Assembly (NCBI RefSeq): GCF_001634365.1
Contig: NZ_CP014579.1
Location: 3,162,001-3,226,000 of the forward strand
From: Paraburkholderia phytofirmans OLGA172
GTDB taxonomy: Bacteria > Pseudomonadota > Gammaproteobacteria > Burkholderiales > Burkholderiaceae
DNA length: 64,000 nt
Direction: 5' to 3'
This document shows, piece by piece, positions 9,595 through 18,133 of this stretch. Made by a program: the position numbers and the translations under genes. The notes beneath the pieces are model-generated. The model saw nothing but the letters and a program-made list of their open reading frames with translations, was not told the origin of the DNA and made no database searches. Within the stretch, counting starts at the first letter, position 1. Every line of letters begins with the position of its first letter.

Positions 9595-10452
9595 GTGAGC
9601 AAAGCAGCAAAACCAGCCACCGGCAAAGGCGCGGGCGGCAGCGAGACGGCAGATGGCGGCAAGACGCAGCGCGGGATTCAGAGCGTCGAGGTCGGCGGCC
9701 GCGTGCTTCTGGCGCTTGCGCAGGCGCGCAGTCCGCTCGCGTTGTCCGATCTCGCCACCGCCGCGCAGATTGCGCCGGGGCAGGCGCATGCTTATCTGGT
9801 GAGCTTGAGCCGCTTAGGTCTGATCAAACGTGACGAACTGTCGGGCCGCTATGAACCCGGCCCACTGTCGTTGCGGCTTGGATTGATGCATCTGCAGAAC
9901 CAACCGGCGTTTCGCGCCGCGGTGCCGCGCGTCGCGGCGTTGGCCGAAGCGATTGGGTTCAGCGTCGCGATCTGTATTGCCGGGTCGCAAGGGCCAACCA
10001 TCGTCCGCTATGAGCATGCGGGCTTTCCATTGCACGTGAATCTGCATGTGGGCACGGTGATGTCGCTGCCGGCCACGTCGACGGGGCGCGTGTTTTGCGC
10101 TTATCTGCCCCGCGAAACGTTGGAGGGGATGTGGGCGAATCAGTCGGGCTCGTTGGGTAGCGCGATGACGCCACCTGACGCAAGCGCCGCGTTCGAAGCT
10201 GCTTTAGACGCAATCCGCGCACGCCGCCTGGAATGCAGCGTCGATGCGCCGAGTCCAGGCATCAGCAGTTTGAGCGCGCCGGTGCTCGATGCGGGCGGCC
10301 GCTTGTGCCTGGCGCTGACGGTGATCGGCTCGACCGGCGCGATCGACGTCGCCGCCGATGGCCCGACGGCCCGCGCGCTGCTTGCCGCTGCTCGTGATAT
10401 CGGCGCTGAACTTTCGGCAGCGCCTTCCTTGGTAGCTTCTTCTGCATCGTGA
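9595..10452 (+). CDS. IclR family transcriptional regulator (first of tandem pair)
   Basis: 285 residues. An N-terminal winged helix-turn-helix starts at R-G-I-Q-S-V-E and runs through L-S-D-L-A-T-A-A-Q-I-A to a wing with L-G-L-I-K-R-D. The C-terminal IclR effector domain has the conserved L-H-V-N-L-H-V-G-T-V-M-S-L and S-T-G-R-V-F motifs. GTG at 9595 is the only reasonable start. The downstream IclR gene overlaps its stop by four bases (GTGA), so the two are translated together and may form heteromers or respond to related ligands. Divergence from the monooxygenase operon suggests it controls that operon. Confidence 0.88.
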   Translation: MSKAAKPATGKGAGGSETADGGKTQRGIQSVEVGGRVLLALAQARSPLALSDLATAAQIAPGQAHAYLVSLSRLGLIKRDELSGRYEPGPLSLRLGLMHLQNQPAFRAAVPRVAALAEAIGFSVAICIAGSQGPTIVRYEHAGFPLHVNLHVGTVMSLPATSTGRVFCAYLPRETLEGMWANQSGSLGSAMTPPDASAAFEAALDAIRARRLECSVDAPSPGISSLSAPVLDAGGRLCLALTVIGSTGAIDVAADGPTARALLAAARDIGAELSAAPSLVASSAS

Positions 10453-11429
10453 CCACCTCTCTCGACACCTCTTCCGCGGGCTTTAGCGCTTCTGCCAGTT
10501 CCCCCACTTCCGCCGCATCCGCCGAGGCGAAACCGCAGCGCGGTATCCAGTCGCTCGATAGCACCGGCGAGTTGCTTGGTGCGCTGGTTGCCGCTGCGCG
10601 GCCGTTGAGCTTGCGCGACCTTGCCGCGGCTGCGGGCATGCCGCCGGCCAAAGCGTTTCCGCATCTGGTGAGTCTGCTCAAGATCGGCTTGCTCAATCGG
10701 GATGCTGCCGGTTGTTTCGAAGCCGGGCCGCTCGCACTCGAGCTTGGGTTGATCGGCTTGCAGCGTTTGTCGCCGACGCGGGAAGCCGAGCCGGAGGTGG
10801 TCGAACTGGCGGCGTCGACGGGAATGAGTGTCGCGATGGCGGTGCTCGGCCCGCTCGGGCCGACCGTCGTGCGCCTGGAAGAATCGGCGCGGCCGCTGCA
10901 TGTGAGCCTGCGGGTCGGCACGGTGATGTCGCTGGTGAATACGGCAATCGGCCGGGTGTTTGCTGCGTATGTCGCGGACGATGTGCGCAATGGGCTGTTG
11001 GCGCAGGATCATTTGCGGCTGGCAGGGGCTGGAGCGGAGGAGATTTTTGCGGGGGCGGGGGCGGGGGCGGGGGCGGGGGCGGGGGCGGGGGCGGGGGCGG
11101 GGGCGGGGGCTGAAAATCCAGGCACGGCCTCAGGTCGCAAAGACACCGCGCCATCGCTACCGCAGCTGACAAAAACCTATGCGCAACGGCTCACGCAAAT
11201 CCGCGCGGACGGCATCGATACCGCATTGAGCCGGCCGGTGCCTGGCATCGACACCTTGGCCGCGCCGGTGCTGGACCATACCGGCAGCATCTGTCTGGTG
11301 CTCGCGTTGATGGGGCCGAGCGGCAGCTTCGATAGCGAGATCGCGGGGGGCCCCGCGCAGACTTTGCGCACCGCAACCCTGAGGTTGTCGCGGCGGTTTG
11401 GGTGGATGGCGGTGGCGGGCGAGGCCTGA
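10449..11429 (+). CDS. IclR family transcriptional regulator with Ala-Gly repeat insert
   Basis: 326 residues, same architecture as the preceding gene: R-G-I-Q-S-L-D opens the winged helix, L-R-D-L-A-A-A-A-G-M follows, and the effector domain has L-H-V-S-L-R-V-G-T-V-M-S-L. It is about 40 residues longer because of a low-complexity insert (about residues 195-235) between the effector-domain helix ending at D-H-L-R-L and the segment beginning L-T-K-T-Y-A. The insert is encoded by ten tandem GCGGGG hexamers. Because the unit is six bases, copy-number change lengthens or shortens a linker without shifting frame. The start overlaps the upstream stop. Confidence 0.86.
   Translation: MTTSLDTSSAGFSASASSPTSAASAEAKPQRGIQSLDSTGELLGALVAAARPLSLRDLAAAAGMPPAKAFPHLVSLLKIGLLNRDAAGCFEAGPLALELGLIGLQRLSPTREAEPEVVELAASTGMSVAMAVLGPLGPTVVRLEESARPLHVSLRVGTVMSLVNTAIGRVFAAYVADDVRNGLLAQDHLRLAGAGAEEIFAGAGAGAGAGAGAGAGAGAGAENPGTASGRKDTAPSLPQLTKTYAQRLTQIRADGIDTALSRPVPGIDTLAAPVLDHTGSICLVLALMGPSGSFDSEIAGGPAQTLRTATLRLSRRFGWMAVAGEA
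11049..11110. repeat. (GCGGGG)10 hexanucleotide microsatellite
   Basis: Ten uninterrupted GCGGGG units followed by GC, inside the second IclR gene, encode (Ala-Gly)10. Such tracts are prone to slippage, and the G-runs could form quadruplex structure on this strand. Confidence 0.95.
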
Positions 11430-11451
11430 AAAATGCCTCGACGAGGGCAAA

Positions 11452-11586
11452 GTAATCGTTTTTTCTGAAAATGGCCGCTTTGTAAGCGTTTTGCGAGCCC
11501 AGTAATCGAAACGATGCCCGGACGCCGTATAATCGTTTTTTTATAAAATATGTATTTTGTAATCGTTTTGCGAGCCAAGTAATCGA
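11452..11586. repeat. Two 58-bp direct repeats upstream of fic gene
   Basis: Unit 1 is 11452-11509 and unit 2 is 11529-11586, offset by 77 bp. Each holds three copies of a TAATCG-type hexamer at identical internal spacing: 11453, 11483 (as TAAGCG) and 11503; then 11530, 11560 and 11580. Each unit also contains TTTTGCGAGCC. The block is AT-richer than its surroundings, includes T-runs and lies 66 bp before the fic ATG. A duplicated promoter or regulator-binding array is likely. Confidence 0.75.
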
Positions 11587-11651
11587 AGCTGCGCGAAACT
11601 GAGCGAAACAACCTGTCCTCGCGCGCGTCCCCGCCACCCGGATCGAAAATC

Positions 11652-13190
11652 ATGCCGCATATCGGTTATCAATGGCTATCCAACACGTACGGCGTCGTAC
11701 CGGTCCACCCGTTCGCCGTTCAGAGCGAAATCGGACGGGTTCGCTCAACGTCCACCGACGGCGATATTCGTCGGGAGGTATATCCCGAGCCCTATCGCCC
11801 CACCGCCAGCCTGACCGATAACCTGACGTTCGCCTTCCGGCACGAGGGCATTCATCTGGAATTCCTCGCGCGGCTCTATGCACTGCAGTCGGTACGCGGC
11901 GAACTGGAGGCATGGATCGCCCGCGAGCCCACGGGCGCCTATGCGCGCCGTGCCTGCTTCTTCTATGAATGGCTGATGCCGGAGCCCTTGGACGCGCCGG
12001 GCGTCTCCCGAGGAAATTATGTCGATGCGTTGAATCCCGAGGACTTCATCGTAGGCACCCCGGTCAACAACCCGCGTTGGCGCGTGCGCGACAACCTGCC
12101 GGGCAATCGGGACTTCTGCCCGGTGATTCGACGTGTCGAAGCGGTTCGCCGCGCCGAAGCTTACGACCTTGCCGCACCGCTCGCCGAACTGGAAGCAGAC
12201 TATGGCATCGATCTGATCATGCGCAGCGCCGTCTGGCTGACGGTCAAAGAGAGCCGCGCGAGCTTTCTGATCGAACATGAGCAGGACAAAGAGGACCGAA
12301 TCCGCCGTTTCGCTGCGGTCATGGAAAGCGAATGCGGACAGCATGCGAATCCGTTCGACGCTGAAACGCTCGACGTCTTGCAACGCGGCATCCTCGGGCA
12401 GTCGGCGCTGCGTTATGGCATCCGCCGCTCACCGGTGTATGTGGGACATGTCGCACGCTATCAACCGGTGGTCGATTACATCGCACCGCATTGGGAACAC
12501 ATCGAAACGATGCTGGCGGGGCTGAGCCGCTTTCTGGAACGCACCGAAGGGGGGGCGTCGATCGTGCGCGCAGCCGCGGCATCGTTCGGCTTTGTCTATG
12601 TGCACCCTATGGCCGACGGTAACGGCCGCATATCGCGCTTCCTGATCAACGACATTCTGCGTCGCGACGGCGCAGTATCTGCGCCTATCATCTTGCCGGT
12701 GTCCGCTACGATCACTCACAGCACGCGCGATCGCGCCGCTTACGACAAGGTGCTCGAACGTTTTTCGCGCCCGCTGATGAAACACTATGCGGACCGGTAC
12801 ACGTTCGGCAAGACCGAGATCGCGGAAGACGGTGTCGAATACAACCTGCATTTTCAGGCCTATGACGACGCGCTGCCCGCCTGGCGCTACCCCGATCTGA
12901 CTGCACACGTCATCTATCTGGCCAACGTGATCGACGTGACGCTAACGCACGAAATGCGTACCGAAGCGCGCTTTCTTCACGCCAACGACACAGCACGGCG
13001 CGCCATCAAGGAATTTCTCGAAGCACCGGACAACGATCTGGACGGCATCATTCGCAGCGTCCGGCAGAACGGCAACAGCGTATCGAACAGCTTGCGCAAG
13101 CGCTATCCGCTGTTTGACGAGCGGCCGGAGCTGAGCGCGCAAATCGTGCAGGCTGTCACCGAAGCATTTTCAGACGAGAACGACCGCTAG
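11652..13190 (+). CDS. Fic/DOC family protein (putative AMP transferase)
   Basis: 512 residues. The Fic core motif H-P-M-A-D-G-N-G-R-I-S-R starts at His318 and matches the catalytic H-x-F/M-x-x-G-N-G-R consensus that transfers AMP or another nucleotide from NTP to a target side chain. Upstream, S204-F-L-I-E208 resembles the S/T-x-x-x-E inhibitory helix of self-restrained class II Fic proteins, although His replaces the usual Gly/Asn after the Glu. No separate antitoxin gene is adjacent, which fits internal inhibition. The C-terminal 130 residues may form a winged helix. No clear ribosome site precedes the ATG; the duplicated repeat at 11452-11586 is its likely control region. Confidence 0.87.
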   Translation: MPHIGYQWLSNTYGVVPVHPFAVQSEIGRVRSTSTDGDIRREVYPEPYRPTASLTDNLTFAFRHEGIHLEFLARLYALQSVRGELEAWIAREPTGAYARRACFFYEWLMPEPLDAPGVSRGNYVDALNPEDFIVGTPVNNPRWRVRDNLPGNRDFCPVIRRVEAVRRAEAYDLAAPLAELEADYGIDLIMRSAVWLTVKESRASFLIEHEQDKEDRIRRFAAVMESECGQHANPFDAETLDVLQRGILGQSALRYGIRRSPVYVGHVARYQPVVDYIAPHWEHIETMLAGLSRFLERTEGGASIVRAAAASFGFVYVHPMADGNGRISRFLINDILRRDGAVSAPIILPVSATITHSTRDRAAYDKVLERFSRPLMKHYADRYTFGKTEIAEDGVEYNLHFQAYDDALPAWRYPDLTAHVIYLANVIDVTLTHEMRTEARFLHANDTARRAIKEFLEAPDNDLDGIIRSVRQNGNSVSNSLRKRYPLFDERPELSAQIVQAVTEAFSDENDR

Positions 13191-13266
13191 GCCCCGCCGT
13201 CAAGGCCTCCGCGGCGAGCTTGGATCTGCGTGGCGCACAGGCATCCGCACGCGCATCACGCTCGCT

Positions 13267-14130
13267 TCAGTCGCCCGCCGCCTCCGGCTCATGTGACGAC
13301 AAGCGCGCTTTCGCGTGCCGCATCTTTTCAAGCGTCTTGGGCCTCGCCTTCAACGCGACGCCGATCGCCAGCGCATCCATGATGCACAGATGCACGAGCC
13401 GCGACACCCCTGGCGTATTCGGATCGATCGGGCTCGGCACGCGCAGCAGCAGCGGAATATCAACAAGCCACGCGAGCCGCGAGCCCACATTAGTCAGCGC
13501 AATCGTAGTCGCGCCACGCTCCTTGGCGATCTGAATGCTTTCATTCACTTCGACGCTGCGTCCCGAATGCGAAATCGCAAACGCCACATCACCCGGCTCC
13601 ATGAGACCCGCGTAAAGCCGTTGCAAATGACCATCGGTAAACGCAGTAGCTGCGATATCCAGCCGCAAAAACCTTAAAGCCGCATCTTGCGCAACGAGTC
13701 CCGAGCCCGACCCAACGCCAAAGAAGAAAACCCGCCCCGCGCTCGACAACGCCCCAACCGCACTCTCAAACACTGCCGGATCCAACGCACCACACGCATG
13801 CGTAATCCCATCGACAGCGGCCTCCCCCACCTTGTCCATCAACGTCTGAGCATCATCATCACGCGCAACCGCCGTCGACGCATACGGCACCCCGCCCGCC
13901 ACGCTTTGCGCCAATTGCATCTTGAAGTCGCGCAGACCATGCGCACCGATCGCGCGGCAAAAGCGCGTGACGGAAGGCTCGGACACGTCCGCGCGCTGCG
14001 CGAGTTCGGTGATGCTCGCGCGCATCGCAAAGTCGACGTCGCTCAGCACCATTTCGGCGACTTTGCGCTCGGCGGGCCGCAAATTGGCCAGTGCGCCGCG
14101 GATGTGGGGAATCAAGTTCGGTGCGGACAC
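13267..14130 (-). CDS. MurR/RpiR family transcriptional regulator
   Basis: 287 residues. The N-terminal helix-turn-helix of RpiR type includes L-R-P-A-E-R-K-V-A, S-I-T-E-L-A-Q-R-A-D-V-S-E-P-S-V-T-R-F-C-R and G-L-R-D-F-K. A C-terminal SIS sugar-phosphate-binding domain contains F-F-G-V-G-S-G-S and A-I-S-H-S-G-R-S. GTG at 14130 has AAGGAA upstream. The ABC ATPase lies upstream on the same strand, so this regulator probably controls the ABC locus in response to a phosphosugar (inference from family). Confidence 0.88.
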   Translation of the reverse strand: MSAPNLIPHIRGALANLRPAERKVAEMVLSDVDFAMRASITELAQRADVSEPSVTRFCRAIGAHGLRDFKMQLAQSVAGGVPYASTAVARDDDAQTLMDKVGEAAVDGITHACGALDPAVFESAVGALSSAGRVFFFGVGSGSGLVAQDAALRFLRLDIAATAFTDGHLQRLYAGLMEPGDVAFAISHSGRSVEVNESIQIAKERGATTIALTNVGSRLAWLVDIPLLLRVPSPIDPNTPGVSRLVHLCIMDALAIGVALKARPKTLEKMRHAKARLSSHEPEAAGD

Positions 14131-14214
14131 CCGGTGTTCCTTAAGGGTTAAATGAATCCGCGTTGCGTCGCAGCTTCAAACAGCTTGAATCAGCCTCAAG
14201 CGGCAACACGCGGT

Positions 14215-15297
14215 TCAGACCAGCCTGCGCCCACTCTCCGTATCGAACAGATGAATATGCTCGGCCGGCAGGCGCAGCGTGACGCGCTGACCGGGCTCGA
14301 CCTTCGAGCGCTGGCGAGTCGTCACACACCACGTGCTGCCGCCTATTTTCCCGTACAAGTGGGTCTCGGCGCCAGTCGGCTCGACCACTTCGACTTCCAT
14401 CGCGGCGTCCGGCTTGTCGGCCATCGTTTCAATGTGTTCGGGACGTACACCGAGCGTGACCTTTGCGCCGGCAACGGCGGAAGCAGGCGCGCCCTCCAGC
14501 ACGATCTCGCCACCGTCCGTGAGTTTCAACGCGAAGCCCTGCCCATCTGCGCGATTCGTCAACACGCCTTCCGCAAAATTCATCGACGGCGAACCGAGGA
14601 AGCTGGCGACGAAGAGATTCGCCGGGCGGTCGTACAGGTCGAGCGGACGACCGACCTGCTCGATCCGCCCCGCGTTCATCACGACGATGCGGTCTGCCAT
14701 TGTCATCGCTTCGATCTGATCGTGCGTGACGTAGATCACCGTATTCTTCAGACGCTGATGCAGCGCCTTGATTTCCGTGCGCATCTGCACGCGCAGTTTG
14801 GCGTCGAGATTGGACAGCGGTTCGTCGAACAGAAATAACGACGGCTCGCGCACCACTGCACGGCCCATCGCTACCCGCTGACGTTGACCGCCCGACAGCG
14901 CACGCGGCAAGCGGTCCAGATAACCGCCGAGGTTCAGCATCTTCGCGGCGGCTTCGATCCGCGGCTTGAAACTCGCCGACGATTCCTTGCGAATCCGCGG
15001 CCCGAACGCGATGTTTTCGTAGACCGACAGATGCGGATAGAGCGCGTAGCTCTGGAACACCATCGAGATATTGCGCTGCTGCGGCGCAAGCGTGTTCGCG
15101 CGCGTGCCGCCGATCATCAGATCGCCGCCGCTGATTTCCTCGAGGCCCGCCACCATGCGCATCAGCGTGCTCTTGCCACAACCCGACGGGCCGACCAGCA
15201 CGACGAACTCGCCGTCGTCGATGTGGAGATCGATGCCGTGCACCACTTGCGTGTCGCCATAGCGTTTGAAGATGCCGCTCAGTTGCACTGCTGCCAT
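14215..15297 (-). CDS. ABC transporter ATP-binding protein, UgpC/MalK type
   Basis: 360-residue cytoplasmic ATPase of a carbohydrate importer. Walker A G-P-S-G-C-G-K-S-T is near residues 36-44. The Q-loop precedes Y-A-L-Y-P-H, the signature is L-S-G-G-Q-R-Q-R, and Walker B ends in L-F-D-E-P-L-S-N-L-D followed by the switch H-D-Q. The C-terminal TOBE/regulatory domain includes G-V-R-P-E-H and ends with a P-A-E-H-I-H-L-F-D segment, as in UgpC and MalK. GAGGA precedes the ATG. Partners: the permease at 16023 (now on the opposite strand) and a binding protein not present here. Confidence 0.92.
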   Translation of the reverse strand: MAAVQLSGIFKRYGDTQVVHGIDLHIDDGEFVVLVGPSGCGKSTLMRMVAGLEEISGGDLMIGGTRANTLAPQQRNISMVFQSYALYPHLSVYENIAFGPRIRKESSASFKPRIEAAAKMLNLGGYLDRLPRALSGGQRQRVAMGRAVVREPSLFLFDEPLSNLDAKLRVQMRTEIKALHQRLKNTVIYVTHDQIEAMTMADRIVVMNAGRIEQVGRPLDLYDRPANLFVASFLGSPSMNFAEGVLTNRADGQGFALKLTDGGEIVLEGAPASAVAGAKVTLGVRPEHIETMADKPDAAMEVEVVEPTGAETHLYGKIGGSTWCVTTRQRSKVEPGQRVTLRLPAEHIHLFDTESGRRLV

Positions 15298-15403
15298 GCT
15301 GTCCTCATCGTCGTGCTGTCATGCGGACGCGTTGCCTTGCTTCATCGAGCAAGGAACACGCCACGCCATCGGGTCAATGCAGTTCAAAGCGAATCCAATC
15401 CGT

Positions 15404-16015
15404 TCAAAGCGATTCGAGCGTCAGTTCTTCCGCCATCAAACGGTTGCCGGCCATCAGTCCACCGTCGACCGGCAACGCGACGCCGGTAATCACACGTGCC
15501 ATCGGCGATGCGAGGAACAGCACCGCATCGGCGATGTCGTCCGGCGTCGCAAAGTCGCGCAACGGGTACCACTTCTTCAGATCCTCGAAAACCTGCGGAT
15601 TCTTGTCGACGCGCGCCTGCCACGCCTGCGTCTTCACCGTGCCCGGACAGACGATGTTCGCGCGAATCCCATAACGGCCAAGCTCGATCGCCAGCGCTTT
15701 GGTGTAGCTGATGAGCCCCGCCTTCGCCGCGCTATACGCCGGATGCCCAAGCGCGGCCATGCCGTTCACCGATCCGATCAGGACCAGCACACCGTTCTGC
15801 CGTTCGATCATGGACGCGCGCACCGCTTCCACCGTGTGATACGTGCCGTTCAGATTCAGATGGATGTCGCGCTGCCAGCTGGCGGCATCGGTCGTGGCAA
15901 GCGTCAGGCCTTTGGCGGCACCCGCGTTGGCGACCAGCACGTCCACCGGACCGCGCTCCATCACGGCTTCGGCAACCGCTTGCCGCACTGCGGCAGCGTC
16001 AAGCTCAAGTCTCAG
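15404..16015 (-). pseudogene. SDR oxidoreductase, 5'-truncated
   Basis: The last ~200 codons of a short-chain dehydrogenase are intact: A-N-A-G near the start, I-G-S-V-N with Y-S-A-A-K as active site, P-G-T-V, and a V-D-G-G-L end. The cofactor motif T-G-x-x-x-G-I-G and first strands are missing. Similarity continues upstream of the GTG at 15988 (L-R-L-E-L-D-A-A-A-V) to about 16012, then gives way to the start of a permease gene on the other strand. The 5' end was therefore lost at a rearrangement junction, and the product should not bind NAD(P). Confidence 0.75.
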
Positions 16016-16022
16016 CGTCAGG

Positions 16023-16856
16023 ATGAAGCGCTCGCTGTGGTGCTGGCTGGCACTTTCGCCGCTGATTGTGGCCGTGCTGTTCCCGTTTGCGGTGATGTTG
16101 TTTACTGCGTTGAAGCCGGCTACGGAGATCTTTGTTTATCCGGCGAGGTGGCTGCCGGTGCATTGGCAGTGGAGCAATTTTTCGGACATGTGGGTCGCGG
16201 CTAATTTCGGCGTGGCGCTGAGGAATAGTTGCGTGATCAGTTTCTTGTCGACTGCGTTGGCGTTGGCAGTGAGTTTGCCGGCGGCTTATGCGTTGGCCAG
16301 GTTTCCGTTTCGCGGGAAGGGGTGGTATTCGCAGTTTCTGCTGGTGACGCAGATGTTGTCGCCTATCTTGCTGGTTGTCGGCCTGTTCCGACTGGCGGCG
16401 ATGATTCCTTATGGGGATGGGAATCTGGTCGACTCAAAGATCGGAGTCATCGTTTCTTATGCGGCCTTTAATATCGCATTCGCGGTTTGGATGTTGTCTT
16501 CTTATTTTCAGACTGTTCCGCGTGATCTTGAAGAGTCGGCATGGCTTGAGGGGTGCGGGAGGACCAGGGCTGTTTTTAAGGTGTTCCTGCCGTTGGCCGT
16601 GCCAGCGATTGTTGTGACGGCGATCTTTACTTTTATCAATGCGTGGAATGAGTTTGCTGTCGTTTATACGTTGATTCGGTCGCCGGAGAATAAGACTTTG
16701 ACCGTTCAAGTGACTGACATGGTCGCCGGGAAGTACGTCGTCGAATGGCATCTGGTGATGGCCGCTACCCTCTGTGCAACGCTGCCGGTTTCGATTGTGT
16801 TTGCGTGGCTGCAGCGGTTCCTGGTGAAGGGGTTGGCGTTGGGGGCGGTGAAGTAG
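16023..16856 (+). CDS. Carbohydrate ABC transporter permease, MalG type
   Basis: 277-residue inner-membrane subunit with six predicted helices. The EAA loop that docks to the ATPase is present: D-L-E-E-S-A-W-L-E-G-C-G-R-T. The N-terminal helix and the W-N-E-F-A segment before the last periplasmic loop are typical of MalG/UgpE proteins. ATG at 16023 gives the usual length. It faces away from the ATPase at 14215, although such genes normally run the same way, which shows the locus has been inverted or deleted between here and the truncated SDR. The partner permease and binding protein are missing. Confidence 0.85.
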   Translation: MKRSLWCWLALSPLIVAVLFPFAVMLFTALKPATEIFVYPARWLPVHWQWSNFSDMWVAANFGVALRNSCVISFLSTALALAVSLPAAYALARFPFRGKGWYSQFLLVTQMLSPILLVVGLFRLAAMIPYGDGNLVDSKIGVIVSYAAFNIAFAVWMLSSYFQTVPRDLEESAWLEGCGRTRAVFKVFLPLAVPAIVVTAIFTFINAWNEFAVVYTLIRSPENKTLTVQVTDMVAGKYVVEWHLVMAATLCATLPVSIVFAWLQRFLVKGLALGAVK

Positions 16857-16909
16857 GTGTGGTGTGATCTGCGGCAAGGGTGAACTTGCCGCGCCCGCTT
16901 AGCCAGGAT

Positions 16910-17035
16910 ACATGCCAATTCCGAGACGTCCGGGTGTGGCATCAGTTCGCGATAATGGCTGACCCTATGGTTGCCAGAGATGGGGTCTGCCGGACCGACA
17001 ATCAGCTTTAGTGGAATCGCCTGTTCCAGGCACAT
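16910..17035 (-). pseudogene. Alpha/beta-hydrolase C-terminal fragment
   Basis: Forty-two codons read I-P-L-K-L-I-V-G-P-A-D-P-I-S-G, then H-Y-R-E-L-M-P-H-P-D-V, matching the strand with the acidic catalytic residue and the following helix of alpha/beta hydrolases. A stop codon lies just upstream in frame and the similarity ends before the catalytic His, so only a fragment remains. It occupies part of the 435-bp gap between the ABC permease and the beta-trefoil-like gene. Confidence 0.45.
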
Positions 17036-17058
17036 TTTTTTACGTTAGGGCCTGGAAA

Positions 17059-17085
17059 CGAGAAAAGGAGGCCCCCCCTTTCTCG
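17059..17085. other. Stem-loop in the 16857-17291 gap
   Basis: CGAGAAAAGG pairs with CCTTTCTCG (one bulged A) around a C-rich loop. No T-run follows. The rest of the gap to 17291 holds only the hydrolase fragment and presumably the promoter of the next gene. Confidence 0.35.
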
Positions 17086-17291
17086 AAACGACTAGTCGGT
17101 CGTGTCCATCCAGGACCGCTTCTCTACGAACGGTAACTGTCGTCAATACGGTCGAGTTTGCGGATCAGCGCCGGCCATACAAAGGAACCTCCAATTTTGG
17201 TAGTTGCTGAGCCTAAGACGGTACGTTTAGAGTCTGGCGTGGCTGGAGACTAATCTCTCCATCGACCACACACCTACCTTTTGGAGGCAAC

Positions 17292-17876
17292 ATGGCAAGC
17301 GTTGTTCTATATGGTGATCTGCTTCACTTTCTCAACGGCTTTCAGAATTTCGACGGTGGCTATCTGGACAGCTGCGGTCTCGCCGATCTCCCAGCATCAA
17401 AATTGAATGTGGTGACCGCAACCACACCGAACCGCGACGGACACAGCGGCACGTGGCGAATCGAATCGGCAGAAGGGAAAGCTTTCGGCAGCGAAGTGAA
17501 GAGCTGCGATTCTGTCTACCTGTTCAACCTACACCAGGGCGACGGCGGATACCTCGGCACTAATAACATTGCGAACCCGCCCGAACTATACCGCGTCGTC
17601 ACTGCAAACAAGAGTGAACGCCCCAACGACGTACTCACCTGGCGCCTCATCGTTGAGTCGACAGAGGGCTACGACGGGAAACTCCGTGAAGATAACGTAG
17701 TCCGCTTGCTCAACGACTATGACAACACCCGCGGTGGATTTCTCGACAGCTGTGAAAACTCAACCCATCCTAACACCAGGTATCAGGTATTCACGTCTGT
17801 TCTCTCGAATCGGGGTGTCAACTTTGATCCGAGCCACATGACCGGCCTGTGGAAAGTCTCGAAACAGAAACCCTGA
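17292..17876 (+). CDS. Three-repeat beta-trefoil-like protein, possible lectin
   Basis: 194 residues, no signal peptide or membrane helix. The sequence divides into three units of about 62-65 residues, each with L-x-N/F-L followed by a G-G-Y/F-L motif (D-G-G-Y-L-D, D-G-G-Y-L-G, R-G-G-F-L-D), then a V-x-T-A/S segment and an aromatic T-W or L-W near the end. Internal threefold repetition of this size is the pattern of a beta-trefoil, commonly a carbohydrate-binding fold; function is inferred only. A clear TTTTGGAGG precedes the ATG and a terminator follows at 17941. It stands alone next to the KfrA-like gene. Confidence 0.7.
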   Translation: MASVVLYGDLLHFLNGFQNFDGGYLDSCGLADLPASKLNVVTATTPNRDGHSGTWRIESAEGKAFGSEVKSCDSVYLFNLHQGDGGYLGTNNIANPPELYRVVTANKSERPNDVLTWRLIVESTEGYDGKLREDNVVRLLNDYDNTRGGFLDSCENSTHPNTRYQVFTSVLSNRGVNFDPSHMTGLWKVSKQKP

Positions 17877-17940
17877 TCGGAGTGGCGTTGCCGCTAGCGG
17901 AAGTTCAATCGCGGACGCAAAAAACGGGCGGGTGGTATGG

Positions 17941-17966
17941 GGGGAGCCACAAGGCTCGCCGGTTTT
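17941..17966 (+). terminator. Rho-independent terminator of the beta-trefoil-like gene
   Basis: GGGGAGCC-ACAA-GGCTCGCC forms an eight-base stem with one mismatch, followed after GG by TTTTT. It lies 65 bp after the stop codon. Confidence 0.65.
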
Positions 17967-18133
17967 TGCGAAACCCCGGTCTGCTATACGCTTCTATGTG
18001 CCCGTGCACCCACTACCTCAAGCGAGTGTCAGGCGGTCCAAGAAGTACCAGCGAGGTCGCAGCATGAGGCGGGCAGTACGTCGCCTCCGGACAACGCGGT
18101 GGCGACGCCCTCCCTCGAACTGCTATACCCACC

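Noticed and set aside
10712..11113. Glycine-rich frames across the hexamer repeat (poly-Gly, poly-Pro, Gly-Arg)
   Set aside because: They arise only because GCGGGG is open in all frames; the IclR frame is the one with conserved domains on both sides.
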